Of a stretch of DNA of 22,621 nt, positions 15,842-22,621 are shown piece after piece (the first letter of the stretch is position 1; the number at the start of each line of letters is the position of its first letter). The DNA is taken from assembly GCF_937881195.1 (NCBI RefSeq), contig NZ_CALGFC010000037.1, positions 1 through 22,621 of the forward strand, given 5' to 3'. Made by a program: the position numbers and the translations under genes. The DNA is from an uncultured Methanobrevibacter sp. (GTDB lineage Archaea; Methanobacteriota; Methanobacteria; Methanobacteriales; Methanobacteriaceae). Under the pieces are notes generated by a model. The model was not told where the DNA came from. It was given only the letters and a program-made list of their open reading frames with translations, and ran no database searches.

Positions 15842-16273
15842 TCATAAATTAGTTTTTATTAGTCTAAATACTTCATTAAAAGTTTCACTGGAATATTCAG
15901 ATAATTTAAACAATATTTGTAAATCATTCAAACCTTTAATCAAAATCTGATGATTTTTCTCCGATGTTAATATATTTTCAACATCAAGTACTAAATCAAA
16001 AGGAACAGAAATATTATTTTCAGAATCTTCACTAATAAAAACAAGTTTGTCCTCTTTAAACTCTAAAAGGTATCCTTTATCAACAAAATGAGACATTGAA
16101 AATGGCCCCCATGAATTTAACAGAATACCCACAATAGTACTTATTATAAAAGCAACTAACCAATTACCAATTAAAAAAATTAACAAAAAGAAAGTAAATA
16201 AATCAATTATGGCATAAATCCACGGATAATCTTCCTTCTCAACATCACCAATAATAACAACATCATAAAGCAT
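15842..16273 (-). CDS. Membrane protein with two helices and a soluble C-terminal domain
   Basis: The 143-residue protein is not recognised. Two adjacent membrane helices occupy about residues 18-55 (IDLFTFFLLIFLIGNWLVAF and IISTIVGILLNSW). The last 75 residues alternate short strands (GYLLEFKEDKLVFISE, NHQILIKGL, LQILFKLS) and end with a helix, a layout like bacterial PH-like domains in small membrane proteins. The ribosome site (GGGGAA) is weak. Confidence 0.55.
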   Translation of the reverse strand: MLYDVVIIGDVEKEDYPWIYAIIDLFTFFLLIFLIGNWLVAFIISTIVGILLNSWGPFSMSHFVDKGYLLEFKEDKLVFISEDSENNISVPFDLVLDVENILTSEKNHQILIKGLNDLQILFKLSEYSSETFNEVFRLIKTNL

Positions 16274-16334
16274 AAACTATTCCCCAACATTATACACTAT
16301 TTTACATCATAAAATTAATCCATTAATATTCTTT

Positions 16335-16529
16335 TTAATCTCCTTTTAAGTAGATATAAAACCTTTTTGTAATATAGAATAACAATAATAAACAAATCAG
16401 TCTTATAATTGGATTTTCAGAAAAACTAAAATCTGGAAACAAAATAACTACAATAGCTATAAACACAAATAATAAAACAAAAAAGAAAATCACAGAACCA
16501 AAAATAGCTAAATTTTTACTCAATTTCAT
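16335..16529 (-). CDS. Small membrane protein
   Basis: The 64-residue protein has two hydrophobic segments (IFGSVIFFFVLLFVFIAIVV and IRLICLLLLFYI) and a basic tail (KRFYIYLKGD). No family is recognised. A weak AAGG site lies before the ATG. It sits in a run of same-strand genes for membrane and secreted proteins. Confidence 0.5.
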   Translation of the reverse strand: MKLSKNLAIFGSVIFFFVLLFVFIAIVVILFPDFSFSENPIIRLICLLLLFYITKRFYIYLKGD

Positions 16530-16590
16530 AGAAACACAACCTTACCCATTATTATTTATAAATTATTTTTTATTCAACACTGACAGATTT

Positions 16591-17232
16591 TCATAAAACC
16601 ATGCTTCTTTTCATTGTTTCCCACCCATTTTGTTTAACATAGCTACTAACCATATCATAATCTTCTTTAGTTGAATTTAAAATTTCATATTCTTTAGGTG
16701 GATTGGAAGGATCTTTTAAAGTTATATTTTGCAATAATGGCTCAAGATAGTATTTAAATAAATCAGAATCCATAGAATTATTAACATTCACAGCCCCACT
16801 ACTAACAGCTACAAAATAATCCCCATTTACACCAGAAGCAAAACAAATATACCCTGGAGCAACAAAGTAAAATCCTTGATTATCATAACTCATACTAGAA
16901 TGATAATTTAAATAATAAATATCCCATTTAGTGCCATTATAGTCTTTTTCAACAATCTTTTCAGTATCCATAAGATTAATAAAACCCTCCTTAGTAAAAT
17001 TAAAAGAATCAGCCATTAAAAAATTATAATAAACCCCATTTTTAGTATCATTATAATCCACCTTCCAATCATCCACATAGCTACTTTCATTATCCTTAAT
17101 AACTTCTCCTTTAATCGTTCCATTTAATAATTTATTATCTATTTGAGTTGTCCCATCAGAAAAACTTAAAGAAAAAATAACAAGACTAGCAATTAAAACA
17201 AGCCCAACAAATATTAAAACTCTTTTATTCAT
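16591..17232 (-). CDS. Secreted or membrane-anchored protein of unknown function
   Basis: The 213-residue protein starts with a basic, strongly hydrophobic N-terminus (NKRVLIFVGLVLIASLVIF), a signal peptide or anchor. The rest is soluble, with many strands, aromatic residues and several N-glycosylation sequons (NES, NGT, NNS, NST), so it is probably outside the cell. A mid-region pattern (WDIYYLNYHSSMSY then GYICFASGVNGDYFVAVSS) is reminiscent of small secreted proteins in this genus. ATG at 17232 is chosen because AGGTG lies six bases upstream; an in-frame GTG at 17241 is part of that site. It is 16 bases after the end of the 255-residue paralogue and probably in the same transcript. Confidence 0.6.
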   Translation of the reverse strand: MNKRVLIFVGLVLIASLVIFSLSFSDGTTQIDNKLLNGTIKGEVIKDNESSYVDDWKVDYNDTKNGVYYNFLMADSFNFTKEGFINLMDTEKIVEKDYNGTKWDIYYLNYHSSMSYDNQGFYFVAPGYICFASGVNGDYFVAVSSGAVNVNNSMDSDLFKYYLEPLLQNITLKDPSNPPKEYEILNSTKEDYDMVSSYVKQNGWETMKRSMVL

Positions 17233-17248
17233 AAAAAACACCTACAAA

Positions 17249-18016
17249 CTATATTAAATCATCAAGATCAGCATCAATCAATTTATAAAAAGTATTAAAA
17301 GCACAAATAACATCCTCATACTCCATAGTATTCCTATCATTCTTAAAAGCACTACAAGCAGCTAAAAAGATTGGCACAGTACGATAAGTAGCGAAAACAT
17401 CATGTCTTATATCAGAAAAGATAGTTGTTATCATCAACTCAGCGATATCTAACAACAAGTATATCATTTTTTTAGAAAGTTTTTTAGCATCTTTATTCCA
17501 TTTAACAGCATCCAAACTTATAAAAAAATCTTCATCAGCAGAATCAAAAGAGATATCTTTATCAAAATCATCCAACAAAAACATCACTCTTTCAGATAAA
17601 TTATAAATCCTTTTTTCTGAATATATTGCTTCATTTCCCTCTTTCATTGCCAAAATTCCAATAATAAATGATATGAAATTCACAAATTGAGTATATGTCA
17701 CTGTGTCACTTGGACGAGAGAAAATAGATCTAGAATTATCTTTAGTCCTATCTAAGATGATAGCATATTTTAATACAGGAAATTCCTCCCATAATACTTC
17801 AATATCGATTTTTTCTTCCGGATGTATCTCATTAAATTTTATTGTATAATTTACAAGGTTTTTTGTTAGAATTTTAAATGGTTTGGAATCAACAAGAGCT
17901 AACATTTTATCTAACACCTCATCTAATCCACCAACATCAGGAAATTTTTTTAATATCTTATCCATCTTCTTTTTCAGATTTCTTTTTTCTTTTTCCATAT
18001 CATACTCAACTTTCAT
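17249..18016 (-). CDS. Unrecognised 255-residue paralogous family, copy A
   Basis: No known family is recognised. The protein begins with a charged helix (MEKEKRNLKKKMDKILKKF) and is probably mostly helical. A hydrophobic segment (FVNFISFIIGILAM, about residues 113-126) and another (MIYLLLDIAELMITTIF, about 194-210) could touch a membrane. It ends EDVICAFNTFYKLIDADLDDLI. It is about 99% identical in DNA to the copy at 19372-20139, with only six differences seen (17252, 17282, 17303, 17941, 17956, 17977), giving three amino-acid changes (L14M, I21L, P26S). ATG at 18016 is chosen by alignment with that copy; an in-frame ATG at 18025 overlaps the stop of the broken copy. The duplicated, decaying state suggests a fast-changing accessory role such as immunity, but this is inference. 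Confidence 0.7.
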   Translation of the reverse strand: MKVEYDMEKEKRNLKKKMDKILKKFPDVGGLDEVLDKMLALVDSKPFKILTKNLVNYTIKFNEIHPEEKIDIEVLWEEFPVLKYAIILDRTKDNSRSIFSRPSDTVTYTQFVNFISFIIGILAMKEGNEAIYSEKRIYNLSERVMFLLDDFDKDISFDSADEDFFISLDAVKWNKDAKKLSKKMIYLLLDIAELMITTIFSDIRHDVFATYRTVPIFLAACSAFKNDRNTMEYEDVICAFNTFYKLIDADLDDLI

Positions 18017-18024
18017 AAGAATCA

Positions 18025-18807
18025 TTAAATTAAATCATTAATATCTGCATTAATTAATTTATAAAAAGTATTAAAAGCACAAATAACATCCTCATACTCC
18101 ATCCTATCACTACCCCTATTAACAGCACTACAAGCAGTAATCATTTCTAAAACGCCAAAATAATTTCCAAAAATATTACCTATCAAATTAGAAAATAATT
18201 CAACAATGATTAAGCTAATAATATTTCCTTGTAGTGAGAAGATTTTATTAATAAGTTTTCGGGATTTTTTATCCAATTTGATATATTTTAATCTCGTGAA
18301 AAATTCTTTATCGGTAGAATCATATGTAGCAATATTATTAAAATTCTCAAGTGAACTCATTACCTTATTAGTTAATCCTAAAACTTCTGAATATGATAAA
18401 TCTTCTTTTTTTTTCATTTTTAAAAGCCCTACATTAAATGAAATAAAGTTGGTAAAATGAGCAAAGATGATAGGGTCTCCAAACCCAAATGCACGAAGAA
18501 AATTAGGATTACTGACTTTTAAAATTTTAATATATTTTAAAAATTGAAATTCTTTACTTATAGAGTCAATGTTTCCATTTTTTATAGATTCAACATCCAT
18601 CTCATCCCAAATATCTACTTTATCAAAATCATTAACATACTTATCAAGATTCCTTGTCAATAAAATAAATGGTTATGAATCATAAAGCGCTAAAGTATCA
18701 TCTAATACAGACTCTAAACCATTAATGCCAGGATATTTAGCTAATATCTTATCAGACTTCTTTTTTATATTCTTCATCTCTTTTTCTATATCATATTCTA
18801 CTTTCAC
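18025..18807 (-). pseudogene. Unrecognised 255-residue family, broken copy B
   Basis: Reading from a GTG at 18807 gives the family N-terminus (VEYDIEKEMKNIKKK, then GLESVLDDTLALYDS), but codon 45, Lys in both other copies, is TAA (18673-18675). After it the same frame stays open for 215 codons to the family C-terminus (MEYEDVICAFNTFYKLINADINDLI). Apart from the ends the protein is well diverged from the intact copies. A TTG at 18660 could restart a 211-residue product, but it has no ribosome site. One nonsense change and no frameshift point to recent loss. The stop is TAA, so pyrrolysine (TAG) read-through is excluded. A sequencing error is possible. Its stop codon overlaps the start region of copy A. 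Confidence 0.75.
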
Positions 18808-18859
18808 TTTAATCACTTAGAGATTTAATTTTTCAAATTTTTTCATAAATCCAGTATAT

Positions 18860-19264
18860 TTATAGCTTTTTTTCTATATTACTAATCCCTAAAAAGGATA
18901 ATAAGATACCTGCTAATGATAATACGTCCCATGGTTTTATGAGATAATTAAAATTAGTATATGTAAAGTCAGTGAGAATATAATCACCATTTTCAAGAAA
19001 TTGAATATGTGGTATTCCTGCAGAATAAAGAAAGATTAAAATTCCTATTATTATTAATAAAATGGATCCATTTTTACTATTTTTATTTACATAGAATGAA
19101 GAAATTATTGCAATAACTACAAGTAATATTCCAAATATTAATTCAAAATCAAGAAATCTTAATCCAAGAGTAAAATATATCTGAAAGTATGTAAATAATG
19201 CCATAATTACTAATATTGATACAATTAAACCTGCCATTGCGGATATAGAAAATTTAATATTAAT
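18860..19264 (-). CDS. Four-helix membrane protein, possible ATT start
   Basis: The protein has about four membrane helices (IVSILVIMALFTYFQIYF; LIFGILLVVIAIISSFYV; SILLIIIGILIFLYSAGI; VLSLAGILLSFLGI) and no recognised family. The first usual start, ATG at 19237, has no ribosome site. Nine codons upstream an in-frame ATT (19264) lies 6 bases after a perfect GGAGGA site, and would give an N-terminus (NIKFSISAMAGLIVSILV) that looks natural for a small membrane protein. I therefore extend the gene to the ATT, while noting that non-canonical starts are rare. It lies between copy C and broken copy B, in the same direction. Confidence 0.55.
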   Translation of the reverse strand: MNIKFSISAMAGLIVSILVIMALFTYFQIYFTLGLRFLDFELIFGILLVVIAIISSFYVNKNSKNGSILLIIIGILIFLYSAGIPHIQFLENGDYILTDFTYTNFNYLIKPWDVLSLAGILLSFLGISNIEKKL

Positions 19265-19371
19265 GTTATCTCCTCCATATTTTATTCAGGTTAATATAAA
19301 TTATAGTTAAAAATTTATTCATAATGTCTTTAGAATATAATAAGTTAATCTGTAATTTTTATAAAATACTT

Positions 19372-20139
19372 CTAGATTAAATCATCAAGATCAGCATCAA
19401 TCAACTTATAAAAAGTATTAAAAGCGCAAATAACATCCTCATACTCCATAGTATTCCTATCATTCTTAAAAGCACTACAAGCAGCTAAAAAGATTGGCAC
19501 AGTACGATAAGTAGCGAAAACATCATGTCTTATATCAGAAAAGATAGTTGTTATCATCAACTCAGCGATATCTAACAACAAGTATATCATTTTTTTAGAA
19601 AGTTTTTTAGCATCTTTATTCCATTTAACAGCATCCAAACTTATAAAAAAATCTTCATCAGCAGAATCAAAAGAGATATCTTTATCAAAATCATCCAACA
19701 AAAACATCACTCTTTCAGATAAATTATAAATCCTTTTTTCTGAATATATTGCTTCATTTCCCTCTTTCATTGCCAAAATTCCAATAATAAATGATATGAA
19801 ATTCACAAATTGAGTATATGTCACTGTGTCACTTGGACGAGAGAAAATAGATCTAGAATTATCTTTAGTCCTATCTAAGATGATAGCATATTTTAATACA
19901 GGAAATTCCTCCCATAATACTTCAATATCGATTTTTTCTTCCGGATGTATCTCATTAAATTTTATTGTATAATTTACAAGGTTTTTTGTTAGAATTTTAA
20001 ATGGTTTGGAATCAACAAGAGCTAACATTTTATCTAACACCTCATCTAATCCACCAACATCAGAAAATTTTTTTAATAACTTATCCATCTTCTTTTTCAT
20101 ATTTCTTTTTTCTTTTTCCATATCATACTCAACTTTCAT
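19372..20139 (-). CDS. Unrecognised 255-residue paralogous family, copy C
   Basis: This copy encodes a protein that differs from copy A at only three residues, all near the N-terminus. The DNA is identical to copy A over 637 bases (the stretch matching 17304-17940), by eye. Similarity stops at the gene ends: the flanks are unrelated. The start ATG at 20139 has AGGGATT a few bases upstream. It is the first gene after the large adhesin-like protein, 71 bases after that gene ends, which is the usual place of an immunity gene behind a toxin, if the locus is of that kind. No motif gives a biochemical role. Confidence 0.7.
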   Translation of the reverse strand: MKVEYDMEKEKRNMKKKMDKLLKKFSDVGGLDEVLDKMLALVDSKPFKILTKNLVNYTIKFNEIHPEEKIDIEVLWEEFPVLKYAIILDRTKDNSRSIFSRPSDTVTYTQFVNFISFIIGILAMKEGNEAIYSEKRIYNLSERVMFLLDDFDKDISFDSADEDFFISLDAVKWNKDAKKLSKKMIYLLLDIAELMITTIFSDIRHDVFATYRTVPIFLAACSAFKNDRNTMEYEDVICAFNTFYKLIDADLDDLI

Positions 20140-20210
20140 TTTAATCCCTATGAATATTCAAATTTCAATCAATATTCTAATGAATTACTTTGTTTTAGAT
20201 GGTTTTATTT

Positions 20211-22621
20211 TCATTTTAATCCATGTAATTTTAGTAATTTTTCAAGTGCTTTCATATCTTTAGTATATTTTTCAATAAGTTTTTTAGCATATATCTCTGC
20301 ATTTTTAGATCCTTTTTTAATTGCTTCCTGTGCTTCTTTAATTTTAGCTGGTCCTTCACTAATAGATTTAGTAAGAGTAAGAAGATCTGCTTTATAAGCA
20401 CTAGTTGATGAAAGACCATTTAAAAATGCTTTAACTTTAGGATCGTTAACTAAAGTAGCCATATTCTTGATATTAGAATTTAGAATGTTTAATGCTTCTT
20501 TAAAATCTCCTTGAACCAACTTTGCAATCTTTTTATTATCCTTTGTGAATTTTTCAAATTGTTTAAGAAGTTGATTTGCAGGCTTTAACTTAGAAGGAAC
20601 AGGAATACTCTTTAAAATAGGTGAAAAATCACCAGTAAAAACCTTAGCAACATCAACAATAGACTTCCTCACAGTTAAAGGATCAATATTTTGTAAACTT
20701 ATACCTGTATATTTTTCAACTGTTTTCGCGAAATTTTTTATTGTCTTGGCTGCTGCTGCCCTGTATTTTGCTGGAATTCTTCTCAATATGGCATTTGTAA
20801 GGTTTTTCATTCCTTTAATAGCTAAACCTCCTACACCCATTCCAAAAGCTATTGAAACTAAGTTGAGTGTTAAATCTTCCATACTCATATTTCCTTTTTC
20901 ATCAATACCTAAAGTAAATTCAAGAATAACTTTTCCTGCTTGACCTGCCCACCCATAATTATCCAAGTTACTATAACCATAAATATTAATGAAAATATAC
21001 TCGAAAAATTTACCTACATCACCTTGGGAATAATTATATGCATCAGTAAGTTTACCCACTACATAAAGACCATAATATGTCATTTGGTCTTTTATATTAT
21101 ATTTTATAGCAATATCATAGAATAATTTGGTAAATGATCCATCAGGCATATTTCTTGCTTTCATTCCACTGATAAAATTTAAATTTGGTGGTGCATAACC
21201 TACACCCGGACCATAAATTATTGGTTTATTAATTTTTACAGCTTTATCTAAAATTGATGTTGATTTAGCAAGATCTCTACCCATTGCTGATCTAGAGTAA
21301 ATATGATTACTACTCATAGAATCAAAAACCATTTTTGTTCCTAAGGCAAATTGTCCCTGTTGTTTTATTTTAGCATTTTGTTTTCTTACCCACTCATTAT
21401 ATCGCCTTATTTGTTCCATTATTATATTCACATATAGATTATACTCATATAATTTCCCATTATAATTAACATACTGTTTATAGAGTAGCTGGTTGTCAAC
21501 TTTTGCAACTAAATTAATAGCTTTATGTTTTAATGGTTTAATTTTAACCTTAGCAATGTTTTTCTTAACAAATACATATTTAGGGTTTAATTTACCTCCT
21601 TCAAATCCAAAATAAACAATCAAATTAGGAATTGTCTTTTTCAACTTTTTATGGTCATTAGATTGAAATTTAACACTAATTGTATACTTATTTTTAACTT
21701 TTAAAATGTTAGGTGCATTTAGTATTGCAATGACATATTTTTTAACTTTTAAATTTTTAACAGTTTTAAGATTATTTATTCCCCACCAATTATAATCTGC
21801 ATTAACAGACCCTTTAACTCTGTATAAATTAGCTTTAGCCTTATTATTAACAATATAATTGTAATTATAATGATTATTTGTTCCTTTAAGTTGATAAATA
21901 CCATATTTTTTATTGGATAAGATTATACTCTGTTCTAATATGTTTTTATTTCCTGTAACATGAAATCCTAGGGTGTTATTAAAAATCTGGATTTTGTCTA
22001 ATTGGTTTTTATCACCTTTAATTAAAATTCCTTTACCTTTATTATTGATTATTTGAAGATTAGATAATTTATTTGAAGTTCCATAAAGAGCTATTCCTGA
22101 TTTTTTCCCACTTTCAACAATAGAATATACTATATTATTCAAATTTCCTTCAATTATAAGCTGAGTATTTTTATTTTTAAAAATAGGAGTTCTCTTTAGT
22201 GTGTTTTTGTTCCCTTTAATGTATAATCCACGAAAACCATTGTTTTGTATTATGTTGTATTGGAAATTGTTATTATTTCCTTTAAAGTATATTGCAGAAC
22301 ATTTTTGTTTATTCGAATTTTCATAAACAAGATTTCCTTTAATAATACCATTATTACTTTCACCTGAAATCCCATTTTTTGAGTTTTTATAAATTATATT
22401 ATAGGATATTTCTAGGTTTTTTCCAACAATATTAATTCCTTTTCCTTTATTTTCAGCTATTTTATTTTCTATAATCTTATTTTTGTACCCTTTAATATTA
22501 ATGCCATTATTTTTATTCTTTGATATAGTATTATTTAATATGTTGTTATAATTTCCATTAATCTGTATTCCATGACCTTTACCATAAGAAACATTATTAT
22601 ACCTTACTGTTGCTTTATTAC
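20211..22621 (-). CDS. Large adhesin-like protein with helical C-terminal domain (5' end outside window)
   Basis: The frame stays open from the stop at 20211 to the window edge, at least 803 codons, so the true start lies beyond 22621; the TTG at 22142 is internal. About the first 300 visible residues are beta-helix repeats (NGINIKGYKNKIIENKI, then NKGKGILIKGDKNQLDKI), typical of NosD-like surface proteins. The end of this section (ADYNWWGINNLKTV) is followed by an Ig-like domain (VKFQSN to VAKVDNQLLYKQYVNYN). The remaining 400 or so residues are not repetitive. They include a Tyr/Asn-rich part, a Gly-rich hydrophobic stretch (LVSIAFGMGVGGLAIKGM) and a Lys-rich helical end. No wall-binding repeat or C-terminal anchor is seen. 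The architecture recalls polymorphic toxins, but no toxin fold is recognised. Confidence 0.75.
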   Translation of the reverse strand, partial: NKATVRYNNVSYGKGHGIQINGNYNNILNNTISKNKNNGINIKGYKNKIIENKIAENKGKGINIVGKNLEISYNIIYKNSKNGISGESNNGIIKGNLVYENSNKQKCSAIYFKGNNNNFQYNIIQNNGFRGLYIKGNKNTLKRTPIFKNKNTQLIIEGNLNNIVYSIVESGKKSGIALYGTSNKLSNLQIINNKGKGILIKGDKNQLDKIQIFNNTLGFHVTGNKNILEQSIILSNKKYGIYQLKGTNNHYNYNYIVNNKAKANLYRVKGSVNADYNWWGINNLKTVKNLKVKKYVIAILNAPNILKVKNKYTISVKFQSNDHKKLKKTIPNLIVYFGFEGGKLNPKYVFVKKNIAKVKIKPLKHKAINLVAKVDNQLLYKQYVNYNGKLYEYNLYVNIIMEQIRRYNEWVRKQNAKIKQQGQFALGTKMVFDSMSSNHIYSRSAMGRDLAKSTSILDKAVKINKPIIYGPGVGYAPPNLNFISGMKARNMPDGSFTKLFYDIAIKYNIKDQMTYYGLYVVGKLTDAYNYSQGDVGKFFEYIFINIYGYSNLDNYGWAGQAGKVILEFTLGIDEKGNMSMEDLTLNLVSIAFGMGVGGLAIKGMKNLTNAILRRIPAKYRAAAAKTIKNFAKTVEKYTGISLQNIDPLTVRKSIVDVAKVFTGDFSPILKSIPVPSKLKPANQLLKQFEKFTKDNKKIAKLVQGDFKEALNILNSNIKNMATLVNDPKVKAFLNGLSSTSAYKADLLTLTKSISEGPAKIKEAQEAIKKGSKNAEIYAKKLIEKYTKDMKALEKLLKLHGLK

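Noticed and set aside
18025..18660. Independent 211-residue gene starting at TTG 18660
   Set aside because: The family N-terminus continues in the same frame upstream to 18807 and is cut only by a TAA at 18673-18675; the TTG has no ribosome site. A broken gene explains it better.
18673..18675. Stop-codon read-through as pyrrolysine
   Set aside because: The codon is TAA, not TAG, and both paralogues have Lys there.
20211..22142. Complete 643-residue adhesin-like gene starting at TTG 22142
   Set aside because: The frame has no stop from 22142 to the window edge and the extra sequence encodes the same beta-helix repeats, so this is the 3' part of a longer gene.

Overview
The window looks like chromosome of a very AT-rich, pseudomurein-walled methanogen of the family Methanobacteriaceae, most likely Methanobrevibacter or a close relative. 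The reasons are the genes for the nickel cofactor F430 (cfbE, cfbC), a Mur-ligase cluster of the pseudomurein type, archaeal family proteins (DUF371, DUF116, an MTH538-like protein), Asn-rich adhesin-like secreted proteins, archaeal TATA promoters and GGTG-type ribosome sites. The genus is inference. No rRNA, tRNA, CRISPR array or insertion sequence was seen.

Region 1 (1-5220, minus strand) reads as a cell-wall operon. It encodes a 1063-residue protein made of two fused Mur ligase modules, then a membrane-anchored VanW/YoaR-like protein, then a MobA-like nucleotidyltransferase. A 9-bp repeat array follows the last stop codon. Region 2 (5485-10144) holds cfbE and cfbC, which act in the last steps of F430 synthesis. 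Between them lie a small MTH538-like (TIR/flavodoxin-like) gene, a DUF371 gene and a DUF123/GIY-YIG gene. The gaps here are packed with different short tandem repeats, several of which run into gene 3' ends. Region 3 (10414-13645) has a two-CBS-domain protein and a TetR regulator overlapping a DUF116 gene. The TetR promoter has two near-identical 16-bp elements flanking its TATA box, a likely autoregulatory operator pair.

Region 4 (13837-22621, all minus strand) is accessory and surface-related. It starts, in the direction of transcription, with a large adhesin-like protein whose 5' end lies outside the window. This protein has a beta-helix part, an Ig-like part and a roughly 400-residue non-repetitive helical C-terminal part. 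Three paralogues of an unrecognised 255-residue family follow: two are nearly identical and one is broken by an in-frame stop. Mixed among and after them are small membrane or secreted proteins, a zinc-ribbon membrane protein and a second, smaller adhesin-like protein. A large surface protein with a distinct C-terminus, followed by duplicated and decaying small genes, resembles polymorphic toxin/immunity loci. This is the best candidate in the window for an undescribed system, but it is a hypothesis from layout only.
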